Notes: generated from the letters alone by a model not told the origin. A stretch of 64,000 nt of DNA from Acidobacteriaceae bacterium (GCA_003138515.1 PLGG01000021.1:1-64000), one strand, 5' to 3'; shown: positions 15,157 through 25,431, numbered from the stretch's first letter. Program-made: numbers and translations.

Positions 15157-16230
15157 TTAAGGCCGATCGTAAAAGCGGAAGAAGAGCGACGGCTTGGCCA
15201 CCGGCTCAGCACTCGCCACCAACGCGGTGGCCTGGGCATCGCTCAGCGGCGTGAACTCGCGTGCGAAATTTACGTTCTCCTCGAGCTGCGCGATCGAGTC
15301 GCAACCGATGATGACGGTGCTGACGGGACGCGAGAGCGTGTAATACATGGCCTGGCGCATGGTGAGCGTGCCGGAAGTGGGCGCCGGAACCATGCCTTCC
15401 CACATGTGAGCCTGCTCCGAAAGCGGCTGCGGCGTCCAGCTTGAGAGCAGACGGCCACGCGCCGGAACCTTCATGCCGATGATGCCCATCTGGCGCTCGA
15501 CGGCCAATGGCAAGAGCGCCGAGTTGAAGCTGTAGAAATGCGGGTCGGCAGCGTTCATGGCCATCAGGATCGTGTCGAACGGATAGCGCTGAATGCCTTC
15601 TATAAGCGCGTCGGGGCGGTAGTGGCCGGTGAGGCCGAGGAAGCGGACGACCTTCTGCTCCTTCATCTCCAGCAGCGCTTCCATGGCGCCTCCCTTGGCG
15701 AAGATTTCGTTGATATCGGTGAGAGTGCCGATGTCGTGCAGTTGCCACAGGTCTACATGGTCGGTCTGGAGCAGCTCGAGCGATTTCTCGATCATGCGCA
15801 AGGAGCCATCGCGCGTGCGTTCCTTGGTTTTTGTGGCGAGGAAGGCCAGATTGCGCCGGTGAGCCATCACTTTGCCCACGTACTGCTCGCTCCAGCGGTC
15901 GGGACCGCCGTAGATGGACGAGGTGTCGATGTAGTTGACGCCCAGGTCGAGCGCGCGATCGATGATGGGCACGGCGACGTCGAAGTTGTTCGGCTTCTCG
16001 AGGGAGGCCTGGCCACCGAGCGAGAAAATCCCAACTTTGTAGCCGGTCTTGCCCAAGTTGCGCGTGGGCATGGCGTTGGGCGTGACAGGGTTCGAGGGAA
16101 GCGCGGGGAGGGTCTTCGGTGAATCGGCCATCGCGGTCTGCGCCAGCAATGCGGCGGTTACGGCGCCACCGTTCTTCAAAAACTCGCGACGTCCCTGCCC
16201 GCGCGTGGAAATCTGCTTGCGATCGCTCAT
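15157..16230 (-). CDS. Aldo/keto reductase with Tat signal
   Basis: 357 aa. The N-terminus has a twin-arginine signal (GRREFLKNGG followed by a hydrophobic Ala-rich stretch), so the folded enzyme is probably exported. The AKR barrel follows: GKTGYKVGIFSLGG, NYIDTSSIYGG with the catalytic Asp/Tyr region, LATKTKERTRDG with the Lys and VDLWQLHDIG with the His. AKRs reduce carbonyls with NADPH; an exported one needs pre-loaded cofactor or belongs to the secreted AKRs common in Acidobacteria and Planctomycetes. It converges on larB. Confidence 0.88.
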   Translation of the reverse strand: MSDRKQISTRGQGRREFLKNGGAVTAALLAQTAMADSPKTLPALPSNPVTPNAMPTRNLGKTGYKVGIFSLGGQASLEKPNNFDVAVPIIDRALDLGVNYIDTSSIYGGPDRWSEQYVGKVMAHRRNLAFLATKTKERTRDGSLRMIEKSLELLQTDHVDLWQLHDIGTLTDINEIFAKGGAMEALLEMKEQKVVRFLGLTGHYRPDALIEGIQRYPFDTILMAMNAADPHFYSFNSALLPLAVERQMGIIGMKVPARGRLLSSWTPQPLSEQAHMWEGMVPAPTSGTLTMRQAMYYTLSRPVSTVIIGCDSIAQLEENVNFAREFTPLSDAQATALVASAEPVAKPSLFFRFYDRP

Positions 16231-16448
16231 ATTTCCTCCTCGTTGGTCCCGATGAGCCCATCATATCCCCGGGCGCTGGTGAAAGAAAATGGCAGGCGAT
16301 CCCCGGCGTTCGGCCCCTGGAGTGAAGCATTGCAGCGACTCGACGCCACAGGCCGGAGATTATTTTGAAGTCCGCGCAATTTGTCTGGCGTGAGGCTGCC
16401 GAAAAGAATTAGTCTTTCAGCACCACATCTTCCCGAAGCGAGGAATCT

Positions 16449-17555
16449 ATGTCGACTGTCTATCCCCAGGTTGGGGGCTACCCCCAATACCCGCAATACA
16501 CCCCCCCCCCCGCTTATCGCTTGTACGACGTGGGGGCCGTGTTCCTGGCAGCCTTCTTAGGCAGTCCGCTTGCCGGGGCGGTTCTCATCGCTTCGAATTA
16601 CCGCAAGCTCGGTCAAGGCGGCAACGGCATTCTCGCGCTCATCGTGGGAGCAGCGGCGTCCGCAGGACTGATCCTGATGAGTTTGAAATCGACGCAAAGC
16701 CCCGCGATTGCGTCGATTGTGCTGTTTGTTTGTACTGGCCTGGCCGCGAGGGAGTTGCAGGGCAACGCAATCAAAACGCACGTCGCGTGGGGCGGACAGC
16801 TTTTCTCAAAGTGGCGCGCAGTCGGCGTGGCGATCGTGACATCGCTGGTTCTTGGCGGTGCGTTGGTCGGTTACCTCTACTACACCGGACAATGGCAGAA
16901 TTTCGCCTCGCAATACGGACTTGCACAGAATACGGTGACGATTGGGACTAAGGACCAGGTGGTGTACTCGGGCACAGCGACGAAGAACGATGCCACGGCG
17001 CTCGGCAATGCACTGAAGACCGCGGGGTATTTCCAGGATCGCGGTGTGACGGTGCTCCTCAGCAAGGGGACGGGCGGCACTGTGATCGGGTTCGTGGTTC
17101 AGGATGGGTACTGGAACAATGCGGGCGTTATGTCGCAATTTGAGGAGGTTGTTCGGGGAGTGGCATCGTCCGTTGGCGGACTGCCTGTGCAGGTGCAACT
17201 CCTGAACACCACCAAGACCGTGGAGAAGTCGGGGATGGTAGGCGAGGTGGATTTCGGCGGCGGCGACGCGGTGATTTACGAGGGCACCGCGACCCAGGCG
17301 GATGCCCAGGCGCTGGGCAACCAATTGAAATCGATTGGCTTCTTGCAGGGCAAGGGAGCCAATGTGTTCTTGACGAAGGACGGCGGGACAACTCTCGCGT
17401 TCGTCGTAAGCGACGGCACGTGGAACGATCCCACATTGGTGAGCGACTTTGAAACCATCGTGCGCAGCGTGGCTTCGACGGTGGGCGGGTTGCCGATTGA
17501 CATGCGGCTCGTGAATACGACGCTTGTGGTGGAAAAAGACGAGACGATTCAGTAG
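16449..17555 (+). CDS. Membrane protein with tandemly duplicated C-terminal domain
   Basis: 368 aa. A Tyr/Pro-rich N-terminus is encoded by an 11-C run (16501-16511). Three to four membrane segments lie at about residues 28-130, then GALVGYLYYTGQW. Two homologous domains of about 90 residues follow: VVYSGTATKNDATALGNALK...SSVGGLPVQVQLLNTT and VIYEGTATQADAQALGNQLK...STVGGLPIDMRLVNTT. The duplicated domain is a probable extracytoplasmic module of unknown function. Family not recognised. The C run could slip and switch the gene off; no evidence that it does. Confidence 0.75.
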   Translation: MSTVYPQVGGYPQYPQYTPPPAYRLYDVGAVFLAAFLGSPLAGAVLIASNYRKLGQGGNGILALIVGAAASAGLILMSLKSTQSPAIASIVLFVCTGLAARELQGNAIKTHVAWGGQLFSKWRAVGVAIVTSLVLGGALVGYLYYTGQWQNFASQYGLAQNTVTIGTKDQVVYSGTATKNDATALGNALKTAGYFQDRGVTVLLSKGTGGTVIGFVVQDGYWNNAGVMSQFEEVVRGVASSVGGLPVQVQLLNTTKTVEKSGMVGEVDFGGGDAVIYEGTATQADAQALGNQLKSIGFLQGKGANVFLTKDGGTTLAFVVSDGTWNDPTLVSDFETIVRSVASTVGGLPIDMRLVNTTLVVEKDETIQ

Positions 17556-17648
17556 TGGGGTCGAATCTGGCGCCGGGGGGGGCGGAAAGGCCGCGTTCCC
17601 AGGTCTCTGTTTCGAGATCTGGGGCTCAGTTGACCTCGATCCTTGCGC

Positions 17649-18089
17649 TTACGCCTGGGGCTGCGAGGACTGCGGCTGGTGGTTGTGGCGCGCGCGGCGC
17701 TGGGCAAGAATCTGCTCAAACTGCTGCTTCTGCGGGTCAGTCAGGAGCGCTTCGATCTTGCTATTCGTGTCCTGCATGATGGCATGCGCCTTGGTGTGGC
17801 GATCCTGTTCGCTGAGCGAAGCGTCGGCGCGCAGGGTCTGCATCTGCTGTTGGCGAGCCGCGAGGATGGGCGTAATCTGCGCCACCTGATCGCTGCTAAG
17901 GCTGAGCCGCTGGCCGAGATGCGCGGCGAACCGTTGGGGGTCGAAGTGGCGATGCTGGTCGCCCGGCTGCGAAGGCGCGGCTTGCGCCGAGTTTGCAGCG
18001 GGGGCCTGGCTTGAGTCAGGCGCCTGTGCGAACATGACACTCGCGGAAAGCAGCGCGCCCAGAACGATGGTTGCTTTGGTTCGGTTCAT
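17649..18089 (-). CDS. Periplasmic Spy/LTXXQ-like small helical protein
   Basis: 146 aa from the ATG at 18089, with GGGAGA upstream. A signal peptide (MNRTK, hydrophobic, VMFAQAP) is followed by a Gln/Ala/Pro-rich linker and a helical domain: RLSLSSDQVAQITPILAARQ, then LSEQDRHTKAHAIMQDTNSKIEALLTDPQKQQFEQIL. The LSxxQ...LTxxQ pattern is that of Spy/CpxP-type periplasmic chaperones and of a large acidobacterial group of small secreted proteins. The His/Gln-rich tail is low complexity. Exact role unknown. Confidence 0.75.
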   Translation of the reverse strand: MNRTKATIVLGALLSASVMFAQAPDSSQAPAANSAQAAPSQPGDQHRHFDPQRFAAHLGQRLSLSSDQVAQITPILAARQQQMQTLRADASLSEQDRHTKAHAIMQDTNSKIEALLTDPQKQQFEQILAQRRARHNHQPQSSQPQA

Positions 18090-18398
18090 TTGATTTTTCT
18101 CCCTTGTGGCCTTGATCGTGCTCACCGGCCATTGCGTGTGTAGACACGCTTTCGATAGGAAAAGTTGCAGCGCGGAGGCGGGAGTCAATCGATCGGTTGA
18201 AGGGAGTAAATCTCGCAGCAAAAGCATGGGTCAATATGGGTCTACGCGCAGACGGCGTACGTCTAATGCGGTTCAGTTGTCCCATGATTCCTATTCGGCA
18301 TTCGAGAACAATTTACGATAGTTATGCTGGGACCGGCTACCACTATCCGAATATCCGAAGGCTGACTGCTCCGAGCTTTGTTTTAGTCCCGGCTCAAA
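18090..18398. other. 309-bp intergenic region
   Basis: It separates the Spy-like gene from the oxidoreductase gene, both on the minus strand. It is less GC-rich than the surroundings. No gene, terminator-like hairpin or repeat array was recognised. Confidence 0.5.
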
Positions 18399-19061
18399 TT
18401 ACCTTTGCAGCAAATCGTGCATTTCCCTCCACTGATAAATCTTTAGCTTCTCTGTTTGACTCTTCGCCGACTTCATCATTGCCTTTGCAATATCTTGCCC
18501 CGTTATGCCCTTATATTTATCGGCCTTCCACGTCAAGAGAGGATTTAAAGCAGACCAAAACCTCATCAGTGCTGCTTCCAGCAGCGAACGTTTCTCTTTC
18601 CTGTTCCCCAAGATCATTGAGGGACGAAAGATATGTGTATGCTCGAAATCGAGTGCGATCACGTCTCGCTCGGTTTCGCCTTTGGTCCGCACATAGAAGA
18701 ATTTCGATTTGGGATTGGCGCCAACTGCTGTGACCAGAAAGACCGATCTCGCCCCTCCTTCCTTGGCAATTCGTGCCGCCAGGACGGGGTAATCGTGATC
18801 CACCTGGTAGTAGTCTGCCTCGTTGGGCGAGTTCGCTTTGGTTGTGCCAAGAGCAATGAAGACTTCATCCGCGGCGATTTCAGATTTCACACCCGCAAGG
18901 GAGTTGTAGTCACCTATCACTGTTCTTAGTTTTGGGTGAGTGATATTCAGGCTCTTCCGAACGACTGCGGTTACCTGTCCGTAATCAGGGCTGTTTAACA
19001 GTTCCCTCAGAAGATGCGAACCTACGAATCCGCTTGATCCAAAAACAATGGCTCTTTTCAT
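18399..19061 (-). CDS. NAD(P)-binding oxidoreductase, HTATIP2/atypical SDR-like
   Basis: 220 aa. The Rossmann motif is at the start (IVFGSSGFVGSHLLREL), with DEVFIALGTT and a FLVTAVGANPKSKFFYVRTKGETERDV segment carrying the Tyr-x-x-x-Lys-type pair, then FRPSMILGNR; this is the layout of TIP30/HTATIP2-like atypical short-chain dehydrogenases. Substrate unknown. Its codon usage and GC content are visibly lower than the flanking clp genes, which suggests horizontal acquisition. Confidence 0.82.
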   Translation of the reverse strand: MKRAIVFGSSGFVGSHLLRELLNSPDYGQVTAVVRKSLNITHPKLRTVIGDYNSLAGVKSEIAADEVFIALGTTKANSPNEADYYQVDHDYPVLAARIAKEGGARSVFLVTAVGANPKSKFFYVRTKGETERDVIALDFEHTHIFRPSMILGNRKEKRSLLEAALMRFWSALNPLLTWKADKYKGITGQDIAKAMMKSAKSQTEKLKIYQWREMHDLLQR

Positions 19062-19195
19062 TTAGCGAAACTCTCAACCTTCTTCGTTGTTGCCACTACA
19101 CAACCTCTGTTCTCGAGGACCGCTCGAACGCCCAATCCACAATCAATCTCGGTCGCTGTGCTTCACCAGTGAGGGCGATTTGAAAACCCGCACTG

Positions 19196-19222
19196 AAAAG
19201 GCCGCGCAATGCGCGGCCTTTT
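19196..19222. terminator. Bidirectional Rho-independent terminator after clpX
   Basis: AAAAGGCCGCGC (19196-19207) and GCGCGGCCTTTT (19211-19222) form a perfect 12-bp stem with a 3-nt loop and end in T or A runs on either strand. It lies 34 bp beyond the clpX stop codon. Confidence 0.85.
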
Positions 19223-19255
19223 CCTTCGGGATGATAAATCGAACTTTGGTGAAGG

Positions 19256-20527
<1,272 letters not shown>

Positions 20528-20608
20528 GATGGTGGCTCCCCCAGAAAGAGTTTAGTCCAAATCCTGAAATCCGGCTATCTGCGAGGCCGGGCTAAGTTCG
20601 TGGACGGG

Positions 20609-21199
20609 CTAAGTGCGAGGACGATCGATGATTTCGTCCACGATGCCGTATTCCTTGGCTTGCTCGGCGTTCATGATGAAGTCCCGCTCCACGTCGCGCT
20701 CGATACGATCGAGCGGCTGGCCGGTGTGACGGGCGATGAGAGTGTTGGTGATTTCGCGGATGCGCAGAATTTCGCGCGCATGAATGTCGATGTCGGTCGC
20801 CTGTCCGCTCAAGCCGCCCATCGATGGCTGATGAATAAGAATGCGGGAATTGGGCAGGGCGAAGCGTTTTCCCTTGCTTCCAGCCAGCAAGAGGAACGCG
20901 CCCATGCTCGCGGCCTGGCCGATGCAATAAGTGACGACGTTGTTCTTGATGAATTGCATGGTGTCGTAAATGGCGAGGCCGGCGGTGATGGAGCCGCCCG
21001 GGGAATTGATGTAAAGCGAGACGTCTTTCTCCGGGTCCTCGCCCTGAAGAAAGAGCATCTGGGCGACGATGAGATTCGCGATCTGGTCGTCAATCGGGGT
21101 ACCAAGAAAGATAATGTTGTCGCGCAGCAGACGGGAGAAGATGTCGTAGGCGCGCTCGCCCCGGCTCGTCTGCTCAACCACCATGGGAACCAATGCCAT
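20609..21199 (-). CDS. clpP: ClpP, ATP-dependent serine protease subunit
   Basis: 196 aa, normal length. The catalytic triad is visible: Ser in [11 protein letters not shown], His in [10 protein letters not shown], and Asp near [18 protein letters not shown]. The N-terminal axial region [25 protein letters not shown] is canonical. ClpP forms the double-heptamer chamber that degrades substrates unfolded by ClpX, encoded 81 bp downstream. A 7-nt repeat array lies upstream, between clpP and tig. Confidence 0.97.
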   Translation of the reverse strand: MALVPMVVEQTSRGERAYDIFSRLLRDNIIFLGTPIDDQIANLIVAQMLFLQGEDPEKDVSLYINSPGGSITAGLAIYDTMQFIKNNVVTYCIGQAASMGAFLLLAGSKGKRFALPNSRILIHQPSMGGLSGQATDIDIHAREILRIREITNTLIARHTGQPLDRIERDVERDFIMNAEQAKEYGIVDEIIDRPRT

Positions 21200-21206
21200 T
21201 GCCTTG

Positions 21207-21241
21207 TTAGCTCCTAGCTTCCAGCTTCTAGCTGCTAGCTT
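21207..21241 (+). repeat. Heptanucleotide tandem array (5 units) between tig and clpP
   Basis: TTAGCTC, CTAGCTT, CCAGCTT, CTAGCTG and CTAGCTT in strict 7-nt phase, directly upstream of clpP, so in the transcript of the tig-clpP spacer. Confidence 0.85.
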
Positions 21242-21307
21242 TCTTATGCCCGTGCGGGCTGTGTTTCAAAAGGGTTCCAGTACCGGAGCCCTGAGTGCTT
21301 GCTTCGT

Positions 21308-22753
21308 TTATGCGGGTAAGCGTTCGTACAAAATGGACGCAGTCTTGTCTCGCCTGAGCTGTTCCCTGATCCTATCCAGCCCACCGTCTTTGGTCAATCG
21401 TACTTTCAGGGCATCGAGAGGCTCGCGGGACTGGAGGGAGACGATCTGCAGCTCCTTGTCCAATTCCTCGTCACTCACGGTAATGTTTTCCTCGCCGGCG
21501 ATGCGGTCGAGGAGGATGTTCGTTTTGACTTCGGCCAGCGCGCTGTCACGCTGGGCGGCACGAAGGCGGGTAAAGTCAAGCTTGCGCATCTGCTCGGGCT
21601 GCATGCCCTGTGCGGCGAGGGCGCGCAAGCCACGCTCGAGACGAGTGTCAATCTGGTCCTGCACCAGCGACTCGGGAACAGGGAATGTGAAGCGCTCGGT
21701 CATCGCGGCGAACAGGCGGTCTTTGGTTTCGGACTCGACGCTGCGGCGCTTGCGGCTGGAGATATATTCGCGAACGCTTGCCTCGAGCGCGGCGTAGTCT
21801 TCGTAGTGGCCGAGCTCCTTGGCAAAGTCGTCGTTCAACTCGGGGAGGATGCGCTTCTTGATGGCCTTGACTTCGACTTCATAGGCGACGGTCTTGCCGG
21901 CGAGCTTTGTCTCGGAGTAGTCAGCGGGATAGATGACTTCAACCTTCAACTCCTGGCCGGGCTTGACGCCGCGGAGAGAGTTGGTGAAGGCTTCGACCGT
22001 GTCCTTGCCGCCAATTTCGACCAGCGTGTTTTCGCCGCTGATCGGTTCAGACTCGACGGGCTGAGCATCGGCGGGTTGCGGCTCGGCGGCGCCTTCGGGC
22101 GCGGTTGCGGACGGGTCGACGGGTGGTTCAGGGGACGTGTCGCTCTGGATCTGGCCCTTGTAGCTGATCTCGGCCCAATCGCCGTCCTGGAGCGCGCGGT
22201 CCTCTTCGACCGGCTCGATGGTGGCGCGGGAATCGCGGAGGTGCGCAAGCTCGTGCTGGAACTCCTCCTCAGTGATTTCGACGGAGGGCTTGTCGACCTT
22301 GACGTCTTTGTAGCCGTCGATGGAGAAGGCGGGAAGGAATTCGAAGACAGCCTTGACGTGGAGCGGAGAGTCTTCTTCGACGGTCAACTCGGTCACTCGT
22401 GGCTGGCCGACGGGACGAATTCCAAGCTCGGCGACACCCTTGTTGAAGCGCTCGGGGAGCAAAGTGTCGATGACTTCCTTGCGGATTTCAGCGGCGAAGC
22501 GGCGGCGGACGACGGATTCCGGCACCTTGCCGGCGCGAAAGCCGGGAATTTTGGCGTATTTGCGATAGTTGGCGGCGACTTTGCGCCAAGCCGCGGCGAC
22601 ATCGTCGGCGGGCACGTCAATGACCAACTCGCGGGTGCAATCGGGATTGAGAACCGGTCCGTGCTCGTGGTCGTGAGCAGCTTCGGCGTGATCGTGCTCG
22701 TGTTCGGGTTCAGCCGATTCCGGTTTGCTTTCGAGGGTGTCGCTGGGTGTCAA
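21308..22753 (-). CDS. tig: Trigger factor, ribosome-associated chaperone
   Basis: 481 aa. The ribosome-binding signature GFRAGKVP is near residue 73 within the N-terminal domain, followed by the FKBP-type PPIase domain and the long helical C-terminal chaperone domain. Two features stand out: an acidic/His-rich N-terminal extension (EHEHDHAEAAHDHEHG) and an Ala/Pro/Glu-rich insert inside the PPIase domain (about residues 205-245). The His tract may bind metal, as in other His-rich trigger factors, but that is inference. It is first in the tig-clpP-clpX operon. Confidence 0.96.
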   Translation of the reverse strand: MTPSDTLESKPESAEPEHEHDHAEAAHDHEHGPVLNPDCTRELVIDVPADDVAAAWRKVAANYRKYAKIPGFRAGKVPESVVRRRFAAEIRKEVIDTLLPERFNKGVAELGIRPVGQPRVTELTVEEDSPLHVKAVFEFLPAFSIDGYKDVKVDKPSVEITEEEFQHELAHLRDSRATIEPVEEDRALQDGDWAEISYKGQIQSDTSPEPPVDPSATAPEGAAEPQPADAQPVESEPISGENTLVEIGGKDTVEAFTNSLRGVKPGQELKVEVIYPADYSETKLAGKTVAYEVEVKAIKKRILPELNDDFAKELGHYEDYAALEASVREYISSRKRRSVESETKDRLFAAMTERFTFPVPESLVQDQIDTRLERGLRALAAQGMQPEQMRKLDFTRLRAAQRDSALAEVKTNILLDRIAGEENITVSDEELDKELQIVSLQSREPLDALKVRLTKDGGLDRIREQLRRDKTASILYERLPA

Positions 22754-22764
22754 CGTTAATCCTT

Positions 22765-22812
22765 CTTTGGACCTTGAGGGCTTTGGACCTTGCCGGCTTT
22801 AGACCTTGCCGG
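22765..22812 (+). repeat. Octanucleotide tandem array upstream of tig (6 units)
   Basis: CTTTGGAC, CTTGAGGG, CTTTGGAC, CTTGCCGG, CTTTAGAC and CTTGCCGG form a strict 8-nt (16-nt higher-order) series beginning 11 bp from the tig start codon, in the region where its leader would lie. Confidence 0.85.
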
Positions 22813-22964
22813 GCGCGTGCGCCAATGTTACGGCCACGAGCTGACGCTGAAGGCAATCGAGCGCCGTTGGGCCGGGGATTCTCTCTCTTTATCGTACGGG
22901 GATAGGCGGGTGGGGTCAAACCGGCGGGAAGGCGGTTCGAGGAGGGAGGATCGACGAAGACACG

Positions 22965-23285
22965 TTACTTTTCGGTCGGCAGAGGCCTGCGAACATAGGA
23001 CAGGAAACGTGCATGGGCCGCGCCGAACTGGGCATAGTTGACTCGCGCCTCTTTGAGGCTCAATTGGCCGTTGACAGTGAGGCGCACTTCGGAGGCGTCA
23101 TCGTCTTCCTGGCCGTCGTCTTCCCACCAGCAGACCGGGCAGAGCTTGAGTGCCGCGGGCGCTTCGAGAGTCTTCGATCCGCAACACGGGCAACGGTAGC
23201 GCACTTCGACCGCAGAGGTCACACGAGGTTTGACGGCGGATTCTCGCTCGGGATTACGGAGGGAAGCGAACTCGAGCGCCGCCAC
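22965..23285 (-). CDS. CPCC-motif cysteine-rich protein
   Basis: 106 aa. The centre reads YRCPCCGSKTLE, then LKLCPVCWWEDDGQEDDD, the two Cys pairs and acidic tract of the CPCC family (PF14206), likely a zinc ribbon. A helical C-terminal part (LSLKEARVNYAQFGA) follows. Function unknown; such proteins are often encoded near toxin or immunity genes, and a toxin-antitoxin pair lies about 130 bp away on the other strand. Confidence 0.82.
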   Translation of the reverse strand: MAALEFASLRNPERESAVKPRVTSAVEVRYRCPCCGSKTLEAPAALKLCPVCWWEDDGQEDDDASEVRLTVNGQLSLKEARVNYAQFGAAHARFLSYVRRPLPTEK

Positions 23286-23419
23286 ATTCCTGACAGAGAA
23301 CGGCCGCGCGTCTGTTTCAGATTGGGAACGCGAACCATGTTTGCGGTAAGTGCGGTATACACCAAGCCTCTGTCCATCGAGAGGGTTTTGGCGTAGCTTT
23401 ATAGCAGGAGTTTCTCCCG

Positions 23420-23659
23420 ATGGCGGTTCTGGATTGGTCCCAGTGCGATGCGGTCGAGAGCGTCCCCGGCAAGGTAAGCGGGGCGTGGGTGCTGCGCGGA
23501 ACGCGGATGCCGGTATCGGCGATCTTCGAGAACCTCGCTGCCGGAGCCAGCATCGACGACCTGATGGAATGGTTCCAGGGACTCAATCGGGAACAGGTAA
23601 AGGCCGTCATCGAATTTGCAGCACGAAGCCTGGACAAAGAATCGACGGTCGCGGCGTAG
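23420..23659 (+). CDS. DUF433 antitoxin-like protein
   Basis: 79 aa. A short domain with GKVSGAWVLRGTRMPVSAIFENLAAGASIDDLMEWFQGL matches DUF433 (VapB45-like antitoxins), which have a winged-helix DNA-binding fold. It is followed without a gap by a PIN-like gene (stop TAG then ATG at 23660), the common DUF433-DUF5615 arrangement. The ATG is preceded by AGGAG within a normal distance. Confidence 0.88.
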   Translation: MAVLDWSQCDAVESVPGKVSGAWVLRGTRMPVSAIFENLAAGASIDDLMEWFQGLNREQVKAVIEFAARSLDKESTVAA

Positions 23660-23989
23660 ATGTTGATCTTGTTCGATCAGGCGACACCGGTGCCCTTGAT
23701 TCCTTTTCTCGAGGGGCACAGCATTCGCACGGCTGCACAGCAGGGCTGGGACCGGCTGAAGAATGGCGAGCTCCTCAGCGCGGCGGAGGATGCGGGATTT
23801 GATCTTCTGCTCACGACCGACAGAAATATGCCATTCCAACAGAATCTTGCAGACCGAAAGATCGCAGTGATGGTTCTCAGCCGTCAACAGTGGCCGCAGC
23901 TTCGCCAACACGTGCAACTGGTCATTGATGCATTGAAAGCGGTCAGGCCAGGTAGCTTCATTGAATTGGAAATTCCCCCTGAGACATGA
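23660..23989 (+). CDS. DUF5615 PIN-like toxin
   Basis: 109 aa. The sequence starts with LILFDQATPVPLIPFLEGH, in which Asp lies where the first PIN-like acidic residue is expected, and has LKNGELLSAAEDAGFDLLLTTDRNM with the second acidic pair, then AVMVLSR. This is the DUF5615/Mut7-C-like nuclease pattern. Partnered with the DUF433 protein it should act as an RNase toxin. It abuts the antitoxin gene and is probably translationally coupled to it. Confidence 0.86.
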   Translation: MLILFDQATPVPLIPFLEGHSIRTAAQQGWDRLKNGELLSAAEDAGFDLLLTTDRNMPFQQNLADRKIAVMVLSRQQWPQLRQHVQLVIDALKAVRPGSFIELEIPPET

Positions 23990-24103
23990 GAGATCGATAG
24001 TGGCAATCTCGTCCCCTCCCCAAGAACGAGAGCTCGCATTGATAGATACCGTGTAGATTGCGATACACAGATGACAGCCGCCAGGGTTGCGCTCGAGAGA
24101 GGT

Positions 24104-24676
24104 CTAAGCGCGCCCCGCGAACTCCCTGGTTTCGGTGTAGACCCTGACCTTCTCGCCCTCTTGAATGAAGAGCGGAACTTTGATCTCGAGGCCGGTCTCG
24201 AGACGCGCAAGCTTGGTGACGTCACCCGATGTGTTGCCGCGGGCTCCGGGCTCGGTGTACGCAACCTTGAGCTCGACCTGCGCAGGCAACTCCAAGCCGA
24301 TGGGGTTGCCGTTGAACTTGTTCAACCGAATCAGCGCGCCTTCGACCAGGAAGTCCTTCGCGTCGCCGAGCATGCTCGGGGAAAGCGTGTGAGTGTCGAA
24401 GCTCTCCTGATCGAGAAAATACGAACCTTCGCCATCGCTATAGAGGTAAGATGCCTCGACAAGCTCCAAGTCCGGCTCCTTGAATTTTTCGCCGGCTTTG
24501 AAGGTCTTGTCGAAGACGGCGCGCGTGAGCAGGTTGCGCATCTTCAGACGGACCAGGGTCTGCCCACCGCGGGCCGTGGGCGTTGAAACTTCGGCTTCAA
24601 GGCAGTAATACGGCGTGCCTTCAAACTCAAAAATCATTTTGCGTTTTACGGTGATTGCTTCAATCAGTGCGGCCAT
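24104..24676 (-). CDS. Elongation factor P-family protein with an EfpL/YeiP-like Arg loop
   Basis: 190 aa with the three beta-barrel domains of EF-P (KRKMIFEFEGTPYYCLE; FLVEGALIRLNKFNGNPIGLELPAQVELKV; TGLEIKVPLFIQEGEKVRV). EF-P relieves ribosome stalling at polyproline. The loop that normally carries the modified Lys (PGKG) or rhamnosylated Arg reads STPTARGGQTL, closest to the PTARG loop of E. coli YeiP/EfpL. It may therefore be an EfpL-type paralogue working without Lys modification. No epmA, epmB or earP gene is nearby. Confidence 0.85.
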   Translation of the reverse strand: MAALIEAITVKRKMIFEFEGTPYYCLEAEVSTPTARGGQTLVRLKMRNLLTRAVFDKTFKAGEKFKEPDLELVEASYLYSDGEGSYFLDQESFDTHTLSPSMLGDAKDFLVEGALIRLNKFNGNPIGLELPAQVELKVAYTEPGARGNTSGDVTKLARLETGLEIKVPLFIQEGEKVRVYTETREFAGRA

Positions 24677-24741
24677 GAGGTCCCCGAAAAGAGAGTTCGA
24701 CGAGGCGATGAGCGCGTGGAGCGCTCAGCTAATCCCTATCC

Positions 24742-24747
24742 ATTATA
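24742..24747 (-). promoter_or_regulatory. -10 element of the EF-P-family gene
   Basis: The minus strand has TATAAT here, 66 bp upstream of the start codon, embedded in a small palindrome CCCTAT...ATAGGG. No good -35 is seen at 16-18 bp. Confidence 0.45.
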
Positions 24748-24807
24748 GGGAGGCGGCTGATGCGACACCGTAAAGCGCGAATGTGCGGGCTCTTTCCGAG
24801 TTGCCGG

Positions 24808-25431
24808 TCACTCGTCCGCAATCGTCGCCCGCTCTGCTGTAAAGGAGTCTGCCACAACGTATGATTCGCCAAAGTGAAGGACTCTCGGCTGCGTTAGTTT
24901 CAACTTCGGGAGGCCGCGCAAGGTTAGCTGTACTCGTTCGCCAATTGCCTCAAGTGCCTTCGCATAGGTGCGAACCAAGAAATCTGGACCTCGACACACG
25001 AAATTGTCGCCAGAAATAGGTGCGAAGTGAGGTTGGAAGGATGTACCAGTCCACGGAGTCTCGATTGAGAGATAACGATCAAATGGAATCCAGTCGTCCG
25101 CCGCCCTCGTGTGAGCCCGGTAAAGTGCCAGGAGTACCTTCGCCTCATCGCAAGTTCGAGGCCACCGCAGTTCGGCTCGTCGGGCAACGTACTGCCGTGC
25201 CGCTGGGTGAGTGGCCGGGTACACACGCAAGCCTCCACCATCAATGGCCGTAATTTTTGCCTCGTGAACTCGGCTGCAGGTGACACTCCATCCGTCAACC
25301 CTTTTCCCTCGTTGTCCTTTATGAACGCTGAAGCAGACCTCAAGGCCACCGGACATCCTGCGGACCCGCTCCACCCGTACCCAGCTGTCAGGTATTGAAT
25401 GTACTAATTTGACTGCGCTGTGGATCAGCAT
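24808..25431 (-). CDS. Hypothetical protein
   Basis: 207 aa from the ATG at 25431. The protein is mixed alpha/beta with several conserved-looking aromatic stretches (WVRVERVRRMSGGLEVCFSV, WIPFDRYLSIETPW, PRVLHFGESYVVADSF) and no signal peptide or membrane segment. Family not recognised. The region has a lower GC content than acs and efp on either side. The start is uncertain: there is no clear ribosome site, and an in-frame Met lies 25 residues inside. Confidence 0.5.
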   Translation of the reverse strand: MLIHSAVKLVHSIPDSWVRVERVRRMSGGLEVCFSVHKGQRGKRVDGWSVTCSRVHEAKITAIDGGGLRVYPATHPAARQYVARRAELRWPRTCDEAKVLLALYRAHTRAADDWIPFDRYLSIETPWTGTSFQPHFAPISGDNFVCRGPDFLVRTYAKALEAIGERVQLTLRGLPKLKLTQPRVLHFGESYVVADSFTAERATIADE

